From Saprospiraceae bacterium (GTDB lineage: Bacteria; Bacteroidota; Bacteroidia; Chitinophagales; Saprospiraceae): a DNA stretch of 11,476 nt. The notes under the pieces are model-generated. The model saw nothing but the letters and a program-made list of their open reading frames with translations. It was not told the origin of the DNA and did no database searches. The translations under genes and the position numbers were made by a program. Each line of letters starts with the position of its first letter. The first letter of the stretch is position 1. The DNA is taken from contig JABDJE010000072.1 of the NCBI GenBank assembly GCA_013002625.1, positions 1-11,476 on the forward strand. The letters run 5' to 3'. Below are positions 1-6,446 of this stretch, piece after piece.

Positions 1-1
1 T

Positions 2-787
2 GTAATGGGTGAGCAGTATGAATGTGAGGAAGGTTCTAATTTAATACTCGTAGACATCTGGTTTGATTCTGAAAACGAAGGAGAGTCTGGATTTACCATA
101 AGAGGCAATGGAATGGTCTATGATACATTTGAGTACGGTCAAGAGTTTTATACGGTTGGCCCAATAGAGGCAGATTGTGAAACGACATATGAGTTTATCG
201 TAACGGACTTGGAGCACCCTGACTGCAGCGCATTCTTTTTCTTTGCGGACCCTCCTTGTTGTGAAGAGGAGGCGTGTGCCGTGGAAGGCGTTATAGATGG
301 TGCAGAGTGTATAGACGATGTTTATTTAATAGATTTCAATTTGGAATATGAGGGTACCAATGGTGTAGGATTTGATGTATATATCAATGACTTCTTCCAT
401 TCCTTTCAGTCTTATGAAAATCTACCGATAGTTCTCGAAGTAAATAAAAATGAATTTCCTTCGCCATTTAATATCACAGCGTGTGAAAATGATAATCCTG
501 ATTGTTGTAGCACCATCCTTTTTGATTTAAATGATGTAAGTGTAAATGAAATTTTGCCTGCAGATGCGGTCCAGGTGTTGTTAAGAGAACAACAGTTGAG
601 AATGACAACAGAACTGCATCAACCAATGAAAGCGCATTTGATTGCGCTTGATGGAAAACGACTACAGACAAGGACGTTTAACTACAATGGCAATATGGAT
701 CTTGGAGGATATCCGTCCGGAATGTATGTACTGTTCATTGAAAGCGAACTGGGTATTTACACCGAAAAGATCGCCCTCATTCGATAA
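2..787 (+). CDS. T9SS-sorted secreted protein with tandem Cys-rich repeats (5' partial)
   Basis: The reading frame is open to the left edge of the window, so the ATG at position 5 is probably internal and the gene is cut by the window. Numbering from that ATG, there are two homologous beta-rich units, at about residues 6-81 and 100-175. Each begins with an E-C pair, has a central G-F-x-[IV] strand, a Y-E turn and a C-terminal P-D-C motif. Paired cysteines, including CC at 85-86 and 167-168, suggest disulfides in an extracytoplasmic protein. The last 80 residues look like a Por/T9SS type A sorting domain: a hydrophobic strand, 'ALDGKRL', 'GGYPSGMYVLFIE' and a basic end 'EKIALIR'. The usual PNP motif at the start of that domain is replaced by 'ILPADAV'. 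Family knowledge predicts export by Sec and then T9SS, to the cell surface or medium. The enzymatic or adhesive role is not visible because the N-terminal part is missing. Confidence 0.8.
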   Translation, partial: VMGEQYECEEGSNLILVDIWFDSENEGESGFTIRGNGMVYDTFEYGQEFYTVGPIEADCETTYEFIVTDLEHPDCSAFFFFADPPCCEEEACAVEGVIDGAECIDDVYLIDFNLEYEGTNGVGFDVYINDFFHSFQSYENLPIVLEVNKNEFPSPFNITACENDNPDCCSTILFDLNDVSVNEILPADAVQVLLREQQLRMTTELHQPMKAHLIALDGKRLQTRTFNYNGNMDLGGYPSGMYVLFIESELGIYTEKIALIR

Positions 788-820
788 TTTATTGAGTATC
801 TTCGAGGCATAAGCATTACA

Positions 821-1177
821 ATGTCTGACAAGAAATTCAAAAATATCAGTTGGGAAGAATTGCAAAACATGGGTAATCCGGAAAATGCACCAGAAGAGCC
901 TAAAAAGAAAATCAAAGCAAACGTATTCCTGGCAAAGTCCAGGATACGTGTGCATTTGGAAAAGAAGGGGCGTGGTGGCAAGTCTGTTTCAATTATCAGA
1001 GGTCTTGAGATGACCAATGCCATGATGAAGGATTATGAAAAAGCTTTAAAGTCACTGTGTGGTGTAGGTGGCACCCAGAAAAATGGTGAAATTATTATTC
1101 AGGGAGATCACAGAGATAAAATCGTCAATTATTTCAAATCCAAGGGCGCTACGGATATTAAGAAAGCTGGAGCTTAA
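821..1177 (+). CDS. yciH: SUI1/eIF1-like translation factor, YciH family
   Basis: This 118-residue protein carries a SUI1 domain over about residues 41-115. Visible hallmarks are 'KKGRGGKSVSIIRGL' (48-62), the 'LCGVGGTQKNGEIIIQGDH' block (79-97) and the terminal helix ending 'FKSKGATDIKKAG'. SUI1 proteins resemble eukaryotic eIF1 and act at the small ribosomal subunit. Bacterial YciH has been proposed to affect initiation fidelity and stress translation. The N-terminal 40 residues are a charged, Lys/Pro-rich extension ('EEPKKKIKA'), which is common in Bacteroidota members. It starts at an ATG 33 bp after the secreted protein, with no clear Shine-Dalgarno sequence, and converges on prmC. The family assignment is strong. 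The exact cellular role in this organism is inferred. Confidence 0.92.
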   Translation: MSDKKFKNISWEELQNMGNPENAPEEPKKKIKANVFLAKSRIRVHLEKKGRGGKSVSIIRGLEMTNAMMKDYEKALKSLCGVGGTQKNGEIIIQGDHRDKIVNYFKSKGATDIKKAGA

Positions 1178-1213
1178 ATGGGTAGGTAGGTTTACAGAAT
1201 TGCCTTAGTTCTC

Positions 1214-2026
1214 TTATCTGACTACTTTCAACATGCGCCATTTCTCCTGCATGTCTTTTTTAAATTCACCCTGAAGTCCGTATTCTTTGACAATGGAATT
1301 GAGATCTTCATGATAACGGTCACTGGTTTCAAAATAGGCGGCACCACCCTGGGTCAGCCATGCTTCAAGATTTGAAATGATATACTCATAAAATACAAGT
1401 GGATCACTGCCTTCAACAAATAATGCTTCCTCTGGTTCGTGATGAAATACGTGATCATCCATCCGTTCTTTTTCGTCGATAAGAATGTAGGGTGGATTAC
1501 AGACGATAACATCATATTTATGAGCTAGCCCATCTTGTTTAACATTGAATACATCCTTATTCATAATTGAGACGGGAACCTTAAATTTATCGGCATTTTT
1601 TTGACAAACATCAAGCGCATCGGCACTTATATCTAAAGCTGTTCCTTTTGCATCAGGATATTTCAGCAATACGGTTAAAAGAATACATCCACTGCCTGAA
1701 CCAATATCCAAAATTGTAAAGCTGTTATTCTTATGTTTCTGATCCGTAATAATCCAATGTACAAGCTCTTCCGTTTCAGGTCGTGGAATTAACACACGAT
1801 TGTCAACATAGAATTCATGCCCATAAAAAAAGGCAGTTTTAGCTATATACTGAACTGGAACGCCTTTACTGAATAATTCCAATACCCTCTGCTGGTCAAC
1901 AGCAAGATGATCGTCAACGGCATCGAAATAATAAGCTACAATATTGGACGCTTCCCTCAATCCGTATATCGGATGAAGTACTTCCAACATTTTTGCTTTA
2001 TATGTATTAAGGTCCTGGATATACAT
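1214..2026 (-). CDS. prmC: Peptide chain release factor N5-glutamine methyltransferase PrmC
   Basis: The product methylates the GGQ glutamine of release factors RF1 and RF2 with S-adenosylmethionine, in the cytoplasm. I start it at the ATG at 2026 (270 residues), because the next upstream in-frame candidate is a TTG at 2035 that would overlap the preceding gene. With that start, the PrmC hallmark 'LIPRPETEEL' lies at 79-88, the SAM-binding motif I 'DIGSGSG' at 107-113, and the catalytic 'NPPY' that positions the glutamine at 177-180. The N-terminal helical domain, of the 'YGLREASNIVAYYF' type, is the substrate-binding part. Length is normal for the family. The sulfotransferase stop codon (TAG, 2030-2028) is separated from this ATG by a single base, so the two are almost certainly cotranscribed and translationally coupled. 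There is no sign of damage. Confusion with HemK-like DNA methylases is unlikely given the RPETEEL block. Confidence 0.95.
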   Translation of the reverse strand: MYIQDLNTYKAKMLEVLHPIYGLREASNIVAYYFDAVDDHLAVDQQRVLELFSKGVPVQYIAKTAFFYGHEFYVDNRVLIPRPETEELVHWIITDQKHKNNSFTILDIGSGSGCILLTVLLKYPDAKGTALDISADALDVCQKNADKFKVPVSIMNKDVFNVKQDGLAHKYDVIVCNPPYILIDEKERMDDHVFHHEPEEALFVEGSDPLVFYEYIISNLEAWLTQGGAAYFETSDRYHEDLNSIVKEYGLQGEFKKDMQEKWRMLKVVR

Positions 2027-2027
2027 A

Positions 2028-3002
2028 CTACTCAATATACAAAGGATAATTTGTCATATTAAAGTAAGCACCTTTTGCTGTTCGAATCAATTTATCCTTA
2101 GCTATATCTTTTTTGAGCGTTGAGCTTAAGGATCTATTTTCCAAAGGATCTGGCAAATGATTATATCTCAATGCTCGGCCAACATCAAAAACAGATTTGT
2201 ATGTGGAATACTTGCTTTTAACAATGGATGCGTGTGCAATAATCTCATTTCGTGTAGACTCATCCAGCCGATTAAAGCGCCCTACACTCCCTTTTTGAAT
2301 TCTGTCTGTTTCTTTAAACGCCCACCCTTCCATTTGGTCCGCCCCATCCGAATCTTCGGGCTCCAACATATCTGCGCTGAATTCGATATTAAGAAATTGA
2401 CATAATTTAAAAATAACTTTTTCATTGCCAGATACAAGGTCTTCGTATTTAATGACATAGTATCGGCTATCTTCTTCAACGGCCATAGCAGCAGAAGCAT
2501 TCAATAAATAGAGGGCTATGGCATCAAACATCGACGTGCCACGATTTATTAATGAGCTGATTGTATCCAACGGATGTCTGACAGTATGCACAACTTTACC
2601 ATTTGGAAACTGATCTAAGAAGTAGGCAAAAGCAAAGGCGTTAGCAGGTGTTTTTTCGGCCCAAATTGATTTGCCCGATTCCATAAGTGCCTTACTGAAA
2701 AATTCATGTGTAAATGGCTCAAATCCGTCTGGGCTTTTCTCCATTAAGCCATGTAAATCAGTACTTTGCAAGCCATAGTCTGCTAAATTGGTTAAGCCGA
2801 CCAAATGATGCCAACCCATCGAACGGAGCCCTGCAAAGGAACGAGAAAGAAGCTTAGATTTGGCAGATTCCCAATTGAGGTATAAGCCTTCTTTGGTAAA
2901 CAAAGCTGTCTCACCATTACAGAGCACCTGAGCATTGCGATTTAGAATTCTGCGCAGAAGTGAACTTCCAGTACTAGGGCTGCCGCCAATTATTATTGCC
3001 AT
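2028..3002 (-). CDS. Sulfotransferase family protein
   Basis: This 324-residue cytosolic-type sulfotransferase uses PAPS to transfer sulfate to an unknown acceptor. The 5'-phosphosulfate binding loop is at the N-terminus ('GGSPSTGSSLLRRIL', residues 6-20). The 3'-phosphate binding motif is 'VRHPLDTISSLINRG' (141-155). A 'WAEKTP' segment at 114-119 is typical of the Sulfotransfer_1/3-type bacterial enzymes. There is no signal peptide. The acceptor (sugar, lipid, peptide or small molecule) cannot be read from the sequence. The C-terminal third is variable, as expected for acceptor selection. The gene sits directly upstream of prmC with one base between stop and start. This is an unusual partner for a housekeeping gene and suggests it was inserted or recruited there. 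It is divergent from cdd across a 77 bp AT-rich gap. Confidence 0.9.
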   Translation of the reverse strand: MAIIIGGSPSTGSSLLRRILNRNAQVLCNGETALFTKEGLYLNWESAKSKLLSRSFAGLRSMGWHHLVGLTNLADYGLQSTDLHGLMEKSPDGFEPFTHEFFSKALMESGKSIWAEKTPANAFAFAYFLDQFPNGKVVHTVRHPLDTISSLINRGTSMFDAIALYLLNASAAMAVEEDSRYYVIKYEDLVSGNEKVIFKLCQFLNIEFSADMLEPEDSDGADQMEGWAFKETDRIQKGSVGRFNRLDESTRNEIIAHASIVKSKYSTYKSVFDVGRALRYNHLPDPLENRSLSSTLKKDIAKDKLIRTAKGAYFNMTNYPLYIE

Positions 3003-3042
3003 ATTGATGAACCAAGTTATGTTAAAGTTGCTTATTATTTCG

Positions 3043-3071
3043 TTGACATTAATACTATTATTTGTTATAAA
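3043..3071 (+). promoter_or_regulatory. Candidate sigma70-like promoter for cdd
   Basis: An exact TTGACA (3043-3048) is followed after 17 bp by TATAAA (3066-3071), one mismatch from TATAAT. Transcription would start around 3078-3079, directly before the cdd ATG at 3080, which implies a nearly leaderless mRNA. Bacteroidota vegetative promoters usually use TTG and TAnnTTTG instead. A loose version, TA-TTA-TTTG (3056-3064, one extra spacer base), overlaps this site. The match could be chance in AT-rich DNA. Confidence 0.4.
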
Positions 3072-3079
3072 TTGTATTT

Positions 3080-3565
3080 ATGAAGAGGGAGAAGTATAAT
3101 TTCGATTGCGAGGTCTTTGAATCCATTGACTTATTGCCCAAGGATATTCAACATATGATTGCATTGGCAGAAGATCAATTGAATTATTCCTATGCCCCAT
3201 ATTCTAACTTCCTGGTTGGCGCAGCGGCCATGTTGGATAATGGTGAAATTCATACAGGCTGCAATCAGGAAAATGCCTCTTACCCTCTATGCATTTGTGC
3301 TGAACGGGTTGCATTATACAGTGTTGGCAGCAAGCACAAGGAATTCAAAATAAAAGCTTTGGCTATTACGGCCCATAACCCAGCCAAGCCGAATGAAGAC
3401 CCATGTACGCCTTGTGGTGCATGCAGACAGGTAATTCAGGAATTTGAACACAGACAAGATGGACCGATAACATTATATCTCACAGGTGACTCCGGTAAAA
3501 TATTGAAAATAGAAGGCATCAAGAACATATTGCCCCTTTCATTTTCCATGAATAACCTGCTGTGA
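3080..3565 (+). CDS. cdd: Cytidine deaminase
   Basis: The product hydrolytically deaminates cytidine and deoxycytidine to uridine and deoxyuridine in pyrimidine salvage, in the cytoplasm. The short, 161-residue form fits the homotetrameric class with three Cys zinc ligands. 'YAPYSNFLVGAA' (38-49) and 'GCNQENASYPLCICAERVAL' (60-79) hold the first zinc ligand C73 and the proton-shuttling E75. 'PCGACRQ' (111-117) gives ligands C112 and C115. The ending 'ILPLSF' is typical. The N-terminal extension of about 25 residues before the first core helix is normal for Bacteroidota homologues and supports the ATG start. It is divergent from the sulfotransferase and followed 25 bp later by rlmF on the same strand, probably in one transcript. 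Confidence 0.96.
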   Translation: MKREKYNFDCEVFESIDLLPKDIQHMIALAEDQLNYSYAPYSNFLVGAAAMLDNGEIHTGCNQENASYPLCICAERVALYSVGSKHKEFKIKALAITAHNPAKPNEDPCTPCGACRQVIQEFEHRQDGPITLYLTGDSGKILKIEGIKNILPLSFSMNNLL

Positions 3566-3590
3566 CAGGTAACTGCTTTGGCACTCAAAT

Positions 3591-4544
3591 ATGATTAAGG
3601 ATAGCTTACATTTAAGAAATAGAAACAGGACTCAATACGACTTGGTAGTTCTTAGTAAGGCCGTACCTGCGCTTAAAAGATTTGTTCATAAAGGTAAACG
3701 TGGGCAAAACACCATCGATTTTTCCGATCCAGCAGCTGTTCGATTGCTTAACACGGCTTTACTCAAGCATCATTATGGCCTTGAATACTGGGAATTCCCA
3801 AAAGCCAATCTATGTCCACCCATTCCAGGCAGAGCGGAATATATTCACCATGCAGCTGACCTTCTTGCGGAAAGCAATCAAGGTGTCATACCCAGGGGAA
3901 ACCAAATCACCTGCATTGATATTGGTACAGGTGCAAGTTGTATTTATCCCATTATAGGGGTTGTAGAATATGCATGGAATTTCATTGGAACTGACATTGA
4001 GCCCAATTCAATTATTGCTTCACAGAAGATAATAGATTCCAATCCAATATTACAAAACAAAATTACTCTGCGAAGTCAACGTAATGCAAATCAGGTATTC
4101 AAAGGGGTAGTGAATCCTGGAGAAAAGATTGATATAGCCATTTGCAACCCTCCTTTTCACGCTTCCAAGGAAGTGATGCTCAAAGGAAACCAAAGAAAAG
4201 TCAGAAACTTAAGCGGCAGCAGAGAATCCGGAACCCATCATAATTTCGCAGGCAATTATAATGAGCTTATTTATAAGGGCGGGGAATTTCAGTTTATTAA
4301 AAATATGCTAACTGAAAGTCTTAAATATTCAAATAGCATTTTCTGGTTTACCTGCCTGCTATCAAAAGAATCAAACCTGCAAAAATTGTCCAGATTAATC
4401 CAAAAAAACAATCCTACATTCACAAAAACAATTGAAATCCAAACTGGGCATAAAAAAAGCAGGATTTTGGCCTGGACCTATTTATCAAAAAATGAACAGG
4501 AAATATGGCGCAATGATAGATGGAGTGTCAATTCTTCATACTAA
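3591..4544 (+). CDS. rlmF: 23S rRNA (adenine(1618)-N6)-methyltransferase RlmF
   Basis: The product is a SAM-dependent enzyme that N6-methylates A1618 of 23S rRNA. Its signature blocks are all present: 'IDFSDPAAVRLLNTALLKHHYG' type sequence at about 42-63, the diagnostic 'CPPIPGRAEYIHH' at 75-87, the SAM-binding 'DIGTGASCIYP' at 110-120, 'GTDIEPNS' at 133-140, and the catalytic 'NPPF' at 186-189. The 317-residue length agrees with Bacteroidota and gamma-proteobacterial members. It starts at an ATG 25 bp after the cdd stop, without a clear ribosome binding site. The C-terminal end is rich in Lys and Asn, as are the neighbouring genes, so I see no sign of transfer. Confidence 0.95.
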   Translation: MIKDSLHLRNRNRTQYDLVVLSKAVPALKRFVHKGKRGQNTIDFSDPAAVRLLNTALLKHHYGLEYWEFPKANLCPPIPGRAEYIHHAADLLAESNQGVIPRGNQITCIDIGTGASCIYPIIGVVEYAWNFIGTDIEPNSIIASQKIIDSNPILQNKITLRSQRNANQVFKGVVNPGEKIDIAICNPPFHASKEVMLKGNQRKVRNLSGSRESGTHHNFAGNYNELIYKGGEFQFIKNMLTESLKYSNSIFWFTCLLSKESNLQKLSRLIQKNNPTFTKTIEIQTGHKKSRILAWTYLSKNEQEIWRNDRWSVNSSY

Positions 4545-4589
4545 CAAAGTATTAGTATTATCTTTCAAAAAATTGAAGTTAAGCTTAAA

Positions 4590-5696
4590 ATGAAAATGAG
4601 GAATCGGAAATTGAATATGATTGGAATCTTATTAATGTTGTCCTTGAACGTAGGCGCACAGGGCTCTAATTCATCATTCGACAATCTTGTATGGTCAGAT
4701 GAATTTGAGATTGATGGCCCCGTGGATAACAGCAAATGGTTCCATCAAACCCAAATCCCGAATGGCAACAGTTGGTTCAATGGAGAAATTCAACACTACA
4801 CCGACCGAACTGAAAACGCAGTCGTGGAAGATGGCGTTTTAAAAATTATTGCTCAACGAGAGAATTACACAGACCAGGGGGTCACTAAATCGTTTACTTC
4901 CGCCAGGTTGAATTCAAAATTTGCCTTCACTTACGGCAAAATTGAGATCCGTGCAAAACTGCCTTCTGGAATCGGCACTTGGCCTGCCCTTTGGATGCTC
5001 GGTAAAAATATCAATGAAAATGGGGCTTATTGGCAACAAGAAGGCTATGGAACAACAGGATGGCCAGCCTGTGGTGAAATAGATATTATGGAGCATTGGG
5101 GCCACAATCAGGATTTTGTTCAAAGCGCCATACATGCACCAGTAAGTTTTGGCAACACCTTTAACAAAGGCGGACAACTCATTGACAGTGTATCTACAAA
5201 ATTTCATGTGTACTCCCTTGAATGGACACCGGATGAAATGATATTTGCCGTAGATGGGAACACCCACTACACCTATAAACCAAATGTAAAAGACAGCCGA
5301 ACATGGCCTTTCGATGAGGATGCATACTTATTGTTTAATGTTGCGATTCTACCCAGCATTGAAGCATCCTTTACAAGCAGTGCTATGGAAGTGGATTATG
5401 TCAGAATTTATCAGGAAAGCCCACTATCTATAATCGAAAAGGAAGAAAACGCCAATATCACAATATTCCCCAACCCTTTCAATAGCGACCTTATTGTTAA
5501 GTTCCAAGAAGTAGGCAATCAGCTTTTGAAAATCAACATTTATAATACAGAAGGTAAGCTTATGGATACAACTAAGCTCAGATTAACCAGTAACGAAATC
5601 AAAGTGAATAAGCTAAATCAACTTGAGCCAGGCCTATACATTATTCGTCTGGATGGGGAAGATTTTAATCATACCATAAAGCTTGTCAAGCATTGA
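4590..5696 (+). CDS. Secreted GH16 beta-glucanase (laminarinase-like) with T9SS sorting domain
   Basis: This 368-residue extracellular glycoside hydrolase has a signal peptide at about 1-23 ('IGILLMLSLNVGAQ'), a GH16 jelly-roll at about 33-275 and a T9SS type A sorting domain at about 288-368. The sorting domain starts 'IFPNPFNSD' and contains 'LEPGLYIIRL'. The catalytic signature 'GEIDIMEHWG' gives nucleophile E163, D165 and acid/base E168. The substrate-cleft motif 'GTWPALWMLG' (129-138) and the closing strand 'MEVDYVRIYQ' (266-275) are typical of bacterial endo-beta-1,3-glucanases (laminarinases). Lichenan specificity cannot be excluded. The segment after 'LLFNVAI' (246-252) reads 'LPSIEASFTSSAM', so the Gly-rich GGxWGG loop usual in this family appears to be absent or replaced. 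No glucan-binding module or SusCD genes are nearby, so it looks like a stand-alone scavenging enzyme. Confidence 0.93.
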   Translation: MKMRNRKLNMIGILLMLSLNVGAQGSNSSFDNLVWSDEFEIDGPVDNSKWFHQTQIPNGNSWFNGEIQHYTDRTENAVVEDGVLKIIAQRENYTDQGVTKSFTSARLNSKFAFTYGKIEIRAKLPSGIGTWPALWMLGKNINENGAYWQQEGYGTTGWPACGEIDIMEHWGHNQDFVQSAIHAPVSFGNTFNKGGQLIDSVSTKFHVYSLEWTPDEMIFAVDGNTHYTYKPNVKDSRTWPFDEDAYLLFNVAILPSIEASFTSSAMEVDYVRIYQESPLSIIEKEENANITIFPNPFNSDLIVKFQEVGNQLLKINIYNTEGKLMDTTKLRLTSNEIKVNKLNQLEPGLYIIRLDGEDFNHTIKLVKH

Positions 5697-5724
5697 TGTC
5701 CAATAACGTTCATTAGCTATAGCG

Positions 5725-6252
5725 CTATTTGGTGAGGTCTCGTATTTTTCTGTGGCGTGCTCTTATTCTCCAATACGTGAATAAACAAAATAAAATAGGT
5801 ACTATGGCCCACCAAGGGTTCGATTCAATCTTAGCAAACCATTGATAATAGACAAAAGCAATTGACGAAATTATTGCAAGTGAAGCCATGCTGTTTGCCT
5901 CTGAATGTGCTTTATTTACCTTATTTGTTTTACTTAACTTGGTCTTATCATCTTTTGCTAACTTATAAGCTTCTTCCAGGGTTTTTGACTCTTTGCCAAT
6001 CAACTGTATTGATTTAACAATGTAACCTGACAAGGGCTGTACAATATGTCCAATACCATAGGCAATAAGCAATATGAGGACAGTCAATGGCCAATTAAGT
6101 TTGTAAATGTCAAATGAAACCAACTCCAGGGCCAAAAGAGTAATCAATGCATATAATCCAGGAAGAAGTCTGACGTAGATATCAAAAGAAATATCCGGAA
6201 TACGTGTAGTAATTGCTTTAAGCTCTTTTTGTAAGCTTTCATTTATTTCCAT
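5725..6252 (-). CDS. Predicted four-helix membrane protein, unknown function
   Basis: I do not recognise this 175-residue protein. Four hydrophobic segments are visible, at about residues 28-46, 54-72, 122-139 and 146-162. A basic, soluble loop of roughly 50 residues lies between helices 2 and 3 (Lys-rich, 'KDDKTKLSKTNK'), and the C-terminus is Arg/Lys-rich. The loop and tail charges suggest both face the cytoplasm. Recognisable conserved-looking spots are 'FDIYVRLLPGLY' (23-34), 'YGIGHIVQPLSGY' (65-77) and 'SEANSMASLA' (117-126), which recall uncharacterised bacterial inner-membrane proteins. There is no catalytic motif and no signal peptide. It converges on the GH16 gene with 28 bp between them and is divergent from the SDR operon across 194 bp. 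An integral membrane protein is well supported, but its job is not. Confidence 0.75.
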   Translation of the reverse strand: MEINESLQKELKAITTRIPDISFDIYVRLLPGLYALITLLALELVSFDIYKLNWPLTVLILLIAYGIGHIVQPLSGYIVKSIQLIGKESKTLEEAYKLAKDDKTKLSKTNKVNKAHSEANSMASLAIISSIAFVYYQWFAKIESNPWWAIVPILFCLFTYWRIRARHRKIRDLTK

Positions 6253-6446
6253 AGCAAATGATTTAATTCCAAGGTAATTATGAGTTGATCGATGAAATTA
6301 AAAAAGATATTAGTAAACCTTCAAGTAAATTAACCGAATGATTCGTAATCGTTCATATTCATACCCCAGTATATTTTATCACAACCAATTAAGTCTAATT
6401 CATTATCTTGATTGATAGTTAATAATGTAATCTACATAAGACATCT
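6253..6446. other. Divergent intergenic region, presumably holding two promoters
   Basis: This is a 194 bp AT-rich gap between the minus-strand membrane protein and the plus-strand SDR operon. I found no exact TAnnTTTG box on either strand. The nearest are one-mismatch sites on the minus strand, TATCTTTT and TACCTTGG. A small imperfect dyad, TATC-TTGATT-GATA, lies at about 6405-6418. There is no tRNA, no convincing ORF and no terminator-like hairpin. Confidence 0.4.

Noticed and set aside
757..1023. Minus-strand open frames across the SUI1 gene and the end of the secreted protein
   Set aside because: They are antisense to well-supported genes, have no family signature and unlikely composition.
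1178..1213. Search for a bidirectional terminator between yciH and prmC
   Set aside because: Only a 4 bp AGAA/TTCT pairing was found; there is no stable stem or U-tract.
2027..2035. TTG start for prmC at 2035
   Set aside because: It would add three residues (M-S-S) and overlap the sulfotransferase by 8 bp. The ATG at 2026 gives a normal PrmC N-terminus with tight one-base spacing.
5719..5728. Perfect 10 bp palindrome ATAGCGCTAT between GH16 and the membrane protein
   Set aside because: It overlaps the stop codon of the minus-strand gene, is short, has no loop or T-run for a terminator, and is the sort of match expected by chance.
6401..6425. AT-rich dyads (ATTATC...GATAGT, ATTAT...ATAAT) upstream of the SDR operon
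   Set aside because: Arms are only 4-5 bp in very AT-rich DNA with mismatches, so they are not distinguishable from chance.
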